From Flavobacteriaceae bacterium (lineage in GTDB: Bacteria; Bacteroidota; Bacteroidia; Flavobacteriales; Flavobacteriaceae): a stretch of 10,274 nucleotides of DNA. Both the position numbers and the translations under genes were made by a program. The notes below the pieces were generated by a model. It had not been told where the DNA came from and ran no database searches. It saw only the letters and a list, made by a program, of their open reading frames with translations. The stretch spans positions 1 through 10,274 of the forward strand of contig JAIEMH010000265.1 of NCBI GenBank assembly GCA_019752245.1, given 5' to 3'. Shown in pieces: positions 7,088 to 10,274 of the stretch; the stretch's first letter is position 1; every line of letters starts with the position of its first letter.

Positions 7088-7155
7088 GCGTTTAACATTT
7101 CTACGAATTTGTTAATTATATTTTGACTTTTTTGTGCTATCAATAATTTTTTAGC

Positions 7156-7248
7156 CCTGATGTTGCAATTGTTGGAGCTCTTTTTTTATAATATTGGTTG
7201 AGGTTCTCGAAATCAACAATATGAAAAAAAGCGACTTGCAACAGCAGG
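7156..7248. repeat. Long imperfect hairpin, Flavobacterium-type intergenic repeat element
   Basis: Outer arms CCTGATGTTGCAA (7156-7168) and TTGCAACAGCAGG (7236-7248) pair at 12 of 13 positions. Inside, CTTTTTTT (7180-7187) pairs with AAAAAAAG (7224-7231), ATATTG (7191-7196) with CAATAT (7216-7221), and TTGA with TCAA, around a loop near 7202-7211; small bulges separate these stems. The left flank (TAGCCCTGAT) and right end (CAGCAGGAAAA) resemble a REP-like element I recall from many Flavobacterium intergenic regions; that recollection is unverified. It lies between the two divergent promoters and overlaps neither. Confidence 0.6.
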
Positions 7249-7351
7249 AAAATGGATAACTGAAAATGCCCAAGCAATTTGCTTCAAACCATTGTGAAAG
7301 GTGTGATTAAAATTAAATAAATAAAGTTACTAAATTGATATACATTTCTTT

Positions 7352-7379
7352 TTGGTTTCGTTGAAATTAATTACTTTTG
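7352..7379 (+). promoter_or_regulatory. sucC promoter (Bacteroidota type)
   Basis: TTG (7352-7354, in TTTTTGG), a 17-bp spacer and TACTTTTG (7372-7379) fit the TTG / TAnnTTTG pattern; the -7 box is exact and the spacing is at the short end. The box ends 29 bp before the sucC ATG. Confidence 0.7.
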
Positions 7380-7408
7380 TATCACTTTTTAAAGACTAAA
7401 ACTTCATT

Positions 7409-8602
7409 ATGGACATACACGAATACCAAGGAAAAGAAATATTAGCCAGTTATGGTGTAAAAATTCAACGTGGTTATGTGGCAAACAATCCGCAAGAAGC
7501 GGTTGCTGCTGCAAAACAATTGACTGCTGAAACAGGAACTGGATGGCACGTTATTAAAGCTCAAGTTCACGCAGGTGGAAGAGGAAAAGGAGGTGGCGTT
7601 AAGCTTGCTAAGAATTTGCAACAAGTTGAGGAATTGGCTGAGCAAATTATTGGAATGCAATTAATTACTCCGCAAACTAGTGCTGAAGGTAAAAAAGTAC
7701 ACAAAGTTTTGGTTGCTGAGGATGTATATTATCCTGGAGAAAGTGAAACAAGTGAGTTTTATATGTCAGTTTTGTTAAATAGAGCGACTGCAAAAAATAT
7801 GATTGTTTATTCTACTGAAGGTGGAATGGATATTGAAGAAGTTGCTGAGCACACACCACATTTAATTTTCAACGAAGAAATTGATCCAAATGTTGGTTTA
7901 CAAGGTTTTCAAGCTAGAAGAATTGCTTTTAATTTAGGCCTTTCTGGAAATGCTTTTAAAGAAATGGTTCAGTTTATTGATGCGTTGTACAAGGCTTATG
8001 TTGGATCTGACGCTTCAATGTTCGAAATTAATCCAGTTTTAAAAACATCTGATAATAAAATTATTGCTGTTGATGCTAAAGTAAATCTTGATGATAATGC
8101 TTTATACCGTCATGCTGCATTAGCTGAATACAGAGACGTTCGTGAAGAAAACCCAATTGAAGTTGAAGCGAAAGCTGCAGGTTTAAATTATGTAGATCTT
8201 GACGGAACAGTTGGATGTATGGTTAATGGTGCTGGACTTGCAATGGCAACTATGGACTTAATTAAATATGCAGGTTTTGAACCAGCTAACTTCTTAGACG
8301 TTGGTGGAACTGCAGATGCAAAACGTGTGGAATTGGCTTTTAGAATTATCTTGAAAGATCCAAACGTTAAAGCTATTTTGATTAACATTTTTGGAGGAAT
8401 TGTTCGTTGTGATCGTGTTGCTCAAGGTGTTGTTGATGCTTACAAAAACATGGGCGACGCAATTAAAGTGCCAATCATTGTGAGATTACAAGGTACAAAT
8501 GCTGAAATTGCTAAGGAATTAATCGATAATTCTGGTATGCCAATTTTATCTGCTGTACAATTTCAAGAAGCTGCAGATCAAGTTCAAAAAGCGCTTTCTT
8601 AA
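7409..8602 (+). CDS. sucC: Succinate-CoA ligase (ADP-forming) subunit beta
   Basis: SucC pairs with SucD to convert succinyl-CoA to succinate with formation of ATP (or GTP) in the TCA cycle, in the cytoplasm. The 397-aa length is close to the E. coli subunit (388). The N-terminal ATP-grasp domain begins MDIHEYQGKEIL, with nucleotide-binding KAQVHAGGRGKGGG (50-63), FEINPV (205-210) holding the metal-binding Asn208, and Asp222 in VDAK. The C-terminal CoA-ligase (flavodoxin-like) domain from about 255 has NGAGLAMATMD, FLDVGGTA (295-302) and INIFGGIVRCD (325-335), then RLQGTN. The phosphohistidine resides on SucD, which is not next to it here: downstream lie a terminator and opposing genes, so the subunits are encoded at separate loci, as I recall for other flavobacteria. 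The start is the first Met, with a good promoter 29 bp upstream. Confidence 0.98.
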   Translation: MDIHEYQGKEILASYGVKIQRGYVANNPQEAVAAAKQLTAETGTGWHVIKAQVHAGGRGKGGGVKLAKNLQQVEELAEQIIGMQLITPQTSAEGKKVHKVLVAEDVYYPGESETSEFYMSVLLNRATAKNMIVYSTEGGMDIEEVAEHTPHLIFNEEIDPNVGLQGFQARRIAFNLGLSGNAFKEMVQFIDALYKAYVGSDASMFEINPVLKTSDNKIIAVDAKVNLDDNALYRHAALAEYRDVREENPIEVEAKAAGLNYVDLDGTVGCMVNGAGLAMATMDLIKYAGFEPANFLDVGGTADAKRVELAFRIILKDPNVKAILINIFGGIVRCDRVAQGVVDAYKNMGDAIKVPIIVRLQGTNAEIAKELIDNSGMPILSAVQFQEAADQVQKALS

Positions 8603-8621
8603 TTAGATAGAAATTAGAGAA

Positions 8622-8638
8622 TCTGAATTAAATTCAGA
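8622..8638. repeat. Small inverted repeat downstream of sucC
   Basis: TCTGAATT (8622-8629) and AATTCAGA (8631-8638) are perfect inverted arms around one base. It lies 19 bp past the sucC stop and just ahead of the main terminator, with no T-run of its own. It may add a 3'-end structure to the sucC message. Confidence 0.4.
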
Positions 8639-8648
8639 ATAAATAAAG

Positions 8649-8681
8649 AAAATCCCGAGTTATTAGCTCGGGATTTTTTTT
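8649..8681 (+). terminator. Rho-independent terminator of sucC
   Basis: AAAATCCCGAG (8649-8659) pairs with CTCGGGATTTT (8667-8677) around a 7-nt loop, with a GC-rich core and an 8-T run (8674-8681). The A-rich left side also gives a partial U-tract on the minus strand, so it may serve the convergent gene that stops at 8686 as well. Confidence 0.93.
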
Positions 8682-8685
8682 GTAA

Positions 8686-8958
8686 TTATAATATAATATT
8701 AAAAAATAGGAATGCTATCATTGCTACACAAATTCCATTTATTATTGTTAGTTCAGTAGTATTAAATTTACTTTTAAAAGCTAAACAAGCTGGAATTAAA
8801 AAAGAATGTATTAGTTCAAGAAAAGGAATTGCAAGAAGACCAATTCCCATTGGACCACCTCCAGAATATATGTTTTTGATATTTAAAGGAATAAAAAATA
8901 ATAAATTTGATACTATGATTACACTACCAAATATCTTATTTACTATTTTACAATTCAT
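8686..8958 (-). CDS. Small multi-pass membrane protein, 90 aa, hypothetical
   Basis: I do not recognise this protein. It has three predicted membrane segments, about residues 8-25 (FGSVIIVSNLLFFIPL), 38-60 (GIGLLAIPFLELIHSFLIPA) and 70-89 (IINGICVAMIAFLFFNII). A short basic stretch, FKSKFN, lies before the third, and a glycine-rich loop (YSGGGPMG) after the first. No catalytic motif is visible. The start ATG (8956-8958) is only 5 bp past the stop of the DUF1456 gene on the same strand, so the two are probably co-transcribed and perhaps translationally coupled. The stop is next to the sucC terminator, which it may share. The spacing, a full set of hydrophobic segments and the lack of an alternative gene support it as real; function is unknown. 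Confidence 0.68.
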   Translation of the reverse strand: MNCKIVNKIFGSVIIVSNLLFFIPLNIKNIYSGGGPMGIGLLAIPFLELIHSFLIPACLAFKSKFNTTELTIINGICVAMIAFLFFNIIL

Positions 8959-8963
8959 GTCAT

Positions 8964-9404
8964 TTATCCTTTGGTATTTTTACCGTTTTTGTAGTTTACT
9001 TTTTCTACAATTTCAATTTTTTTGGCTGGTTTTTTATCCTTGAATTTTGGTTTTGCAGCTGGACTTTTCTTGAAATCTCCTGGTTTAAATTCTTTATTTG
9101 GTGCTGATCCTTCTGGTTTTTTAAACTCTTTTGGTTTTGCTTCTTGCTTGTGAATAGCAATTACATCCATTGGATTCTTAGGATTTTCTTTTGTTCCACG
9201 TAAATGAATTACCAATCCGTTTAGGAAATTGCGTAGCACTTGGTCGCCACATTCCATATAATTCTCATGTTTTTCATCACGAAAAAAAGCACCCAATTCA
9301 GATTTTGTCATTCTAAAATCTACCAATTGTAGAATGTCAACTATTTGGTCGTCACGAAGCATTAATGCTACACGTAGTTTTTTGAAAATATCGTTGTTTG
9401 TCAT
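8964..9404 (-). CDS. DUF1456 (YehS-like) protein with lysine-rich tail
   Basis: Residues 1-70 are one copy of the DUF1456 domain: NNDIFKKLRVAL, DDQIVDIL, the acidic-aromatic stretch around ELGAFFRDE, and ECGDQVLRNFLNGL (51-64). E. coli YehS (about 156 aa) has two tandem copies; here the second is replaced by a low-complexity basic tail (85-146) rich in Lys, Pro and Phe, with loosely repeated KPKEFKK / KEFKPGDFKK / KPKFKDKK units. The molecular function of DUF1456 is not known to me; the domain is small and helical, and the tail suggests binding to nucleic acid or another polyanion, which is inference. It is cytoplasmic, with no signal peptide. It is followed after 5 bp by the small membrane protein gene and preceded by an array of short repeats. 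No consensus promoter is seen directly upstream. Confidence 0.92.
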   Translation of the reverse strand: MTNNDIFKKLRVALMLRDDQIVDILQLVDFRMTKSELGAFFRDEKHENYMECGDQVLRNFLNGLVIHLRGTKENPKNPMDVIAIHKQEAKPKEFKKPEGSAPNKEFKPGDFKKSPAAKPKFKDKKPAKKIEIVEKVNYKNGKNTKG

Positions 9405-9412
9405 TTTTTTAC

Positions 9413-9510
9413 TGTATAATGTATTGTTATAATGTGTTTTTGTATAATGTATTCATGTATAATGTATTGATGTGCATTAAAATTTTTAGTATTCAATAGT
9501 ACATTATACA
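9413..9510. repeat. Short repeat array, TGTATAATGTATT unit, with one inverted copy
   Basis: Exact direct copies of TGTATAATGTATT start at 9413, 9441 and 9456, with a degenerate copy (TTATAATGTGTT) at 9427, so the period is 14-15 bp. An inverted copy, TACATTATACA, lies at 9500-9510 and can pair over 11 bp with the unit at 9456-9466. The array fills most of the 111-bp gap between the esterase stop and the DUF1456 start. It may be a minisatellite, an operator array or a 3'-end structure. Confidence 0.7.
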
Positions 9511-9515
9511 ATTTT

Positions 9516-10274
9516 TTAGAAAAGCCAAAGATACGCCTTTTTAAATCCTTCACGCCATAATTTTTCGTTGTGTTGTCCACCTTTGATAATGATTTTTTTA
9601 TTGAGCATTTTACATTCGCATCGTTTGTTGTTGATTTGATATTCCATGTTGTTTAAATCTCGAACCATATCATCGTCACCTTCATTATCGCCACAAAGAA
9701 AATAAATTTTGGTTTTGAATGTTTTGGTTTTTTCCATTAATTCGAAAATTTCTTTACGGTTGAACCAAAAAGAAGGCGAGAAGCAACCAATTTTTCCAAA
9801 TATATTCGGATATTTTAATGCGCCGTAAAACGAAACCAATCCGCCAAGTGAACTTCCAAAAAGTGCTGTATTGTTTGCGTTAGTTTTGGTTCTGTAGCTT
9901 TTGTCAACATATGGTTTTAGTGTTTGAACAATAAAATCTAAATAATTGTCGGCATTTCCACCACCATATTTTTCGTTTTTGAATGGTGTTAACTCTTCCA
10001 TTCGTTTTTCTCCACCGTGTTCAATTCCGATGACGATTACTTGTGCCGATATACTGTCTAAAGTTTCGTCAATATTCCATTCGCCAACATACGAAGTTTT
10101 TGCGTCAAATAAATTTTGAGCATCGTGCATATAAATTACTGGAAACTTTTTTTCGGAAGTTGCATAGTTTTTTGGAAGGTAAACCCAAATTTTCTTATCA
10201 GTTTTTAGCTGTGGTGAATTGATTGTAAAACTCGAAACTTGCTTACTTGCAGTGGTTTGCTGAGCATTTGAACT
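9516..10274 (-). CDS. Exported alpha/beta-hydrolase, putative esterase (5' end outside window)
   Basis: The frame is open to the right edge, giving 252 visible residues; the Met at 10130 is internal. The first visible residues, SSNAQQTT, look like the end of a signal peptide, so only a short N-terminal piece is missing and the protein is probably periplasmic or surface-located. The fold is that of the Fes/IroE/esterase D type (putative esterase family): WVYLPKNY, FPVIYMHDAQNLFD with the oxyanion region, VIGIEHGG, the nucleophile elbow GSSLGG (Ser codon 9849-9851), FSPSFW, YFLCGDNEGDDD with a likely catalytic Asp, and the catalytic His in GGQHNEKLW. Members hydrolyse siderophore esters, acyl or feruloyl esters and S-formylglutathione; the substrate here cannot be told. 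No iron-uptake gene is visible beside it. It ends before the repeat array. Confidence 0.92.
   Translation of the reverse strand, partial: SSNAQQTTASKQVSSFTINSPQLKTDKKIWVYLPKNYATSEKKFPVIYMHDAQNLFDAKTSYVGEWNIDETLDSISAQVIVIGIEHGGEKRMEELTPFKNEKYGGGNADNYLDFIVQTLKPYVDKSYRTKTNANNTALFGSSLGGLVSFYGALKYPNIFGKIGCFSPSFWFNRKEIFELMEKTKTFKTKIYFLCGDNEGDDDMVRDLNNMEYQINNKRCECKMLNKKIIIKGGQHNEKLWREGFKKAYLWLF

Larger units (their letters stand above)
6995..7408. other. 414-bp divergent intergenic region between lysA and sucC
   Basis: No convincing coding frame. From left to right it holds the lysA leader with a small hairpin (7015-7038), the lysA promoter (7056-7087), the long imperfect hairpin element (7156-7248), about 100 bp in which I see nothing specific, and the sucC promoter (7352-7379). 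Confidence 0.75.

Noticed and set aside
7100..7350. Small coding frame or riboswitch between lysA and sucC
   Set aside because: No frame with a plausible start and protein-like composition was seen, and no known riboswitch core could be recognised; the folded part is better described as a repeat-like hairpin.
9413..9510. CRISPR array
   Set aside because: Units are 13 bp with spacers of 1-3 bp, far too short for CRISPR repeats and spacers, and no cas gene is present.
9526..9553. TATCTTTG on the minus strand inside the 3' end of the esterase gene, as a DUF1456 promoter
   Set aside because: The -7 box is exact, but it lies in coding sequence, the -33 position is only GTG at short spacing, and the box is common in AT-rich DNA. 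It remains possible but is not supported enough to annotate.
10128..10130. Met at 10130 (minus strand) as the esterase start
   Set aside because: The open frame continues to the window edge with family-like sequence (WVYLPKNY) and what looks like the end of a signal peptide.

Overview
This is an AT-rich chromosomal segment that looks like Flavobacterium or a close relative in the Flavobacteriaceae (Bacteroidota). Four things point there: a secreted subtilase with a C-terminal type IX secretion (Por) sorting domain, a PafA-type alkaline phosphatase, promoter motifs of the Bacteroidota form TTTG / TAnnTTTG instead of TTGACA / TATAAT, and starts that lack clear Shine-Dalgarno sequences. Assignment is by recognition of protein motifs; no database search was run.

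Left part (1-5406, plus strand): the 3' part of mnmA (tRNA 2-thiouridylase; its start and PP-loop lie outside the window), an exported S8 serine peptidase, and a nitronate monooxygenase/FabK-like flavoprotein. These three are separated by only 25 and 20 bp and may be one transcript. A 91-bp gap with a 14-bp palindrome and a TAnnTTTG box precedes a periplasmic PafA-like alkaline phosphatase with all metal and active-site residues in place.

Middle (5407-7408): a 152-bp leader with a 12-bp palindrome (AGGGTTAACCCT) leads to an unrecognised 45-codon single-TM peptide. A strong bidirectional terminator separates it from lysA (diaminopimelate decarboxylase, minus strand). A 414-bp divergent region follows. 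It holds a near-consensus lysA promoter, a long imperfect hairpin that resembles a repeated intergenic element I associate with Flavobacterium genomes, and a sucC promoter.

Right part (7409-10274): sucC (succinyl-CoA ligase beta; no sucD next to it) ends in a strong terminator. It converges on a minus-strand group: a 90-aa three-TM protein, a single-copy DUF1456 (YehS-like) protein with a lysine-rich tail, and, beyond a small repeat array (TGTATAATGTATT), the 3' part of an exported alpha/beta-hydrolase esterase that runs off the right edge.

Most of the window is housekeeping or ordinary secreted enzymes (tRNA modification, lysine/peptidoglycan precursor synthesis, TCA cycle, phosphate scavenging, proteolysis). 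I see no defence system, CRISPR array, transposase, RNA gene or biosynthetic cluster. The parts least explained are non-coding: two palindromes upstream of promoters, the long hairpin element, and the repeat array, plus the small membrane peptide.
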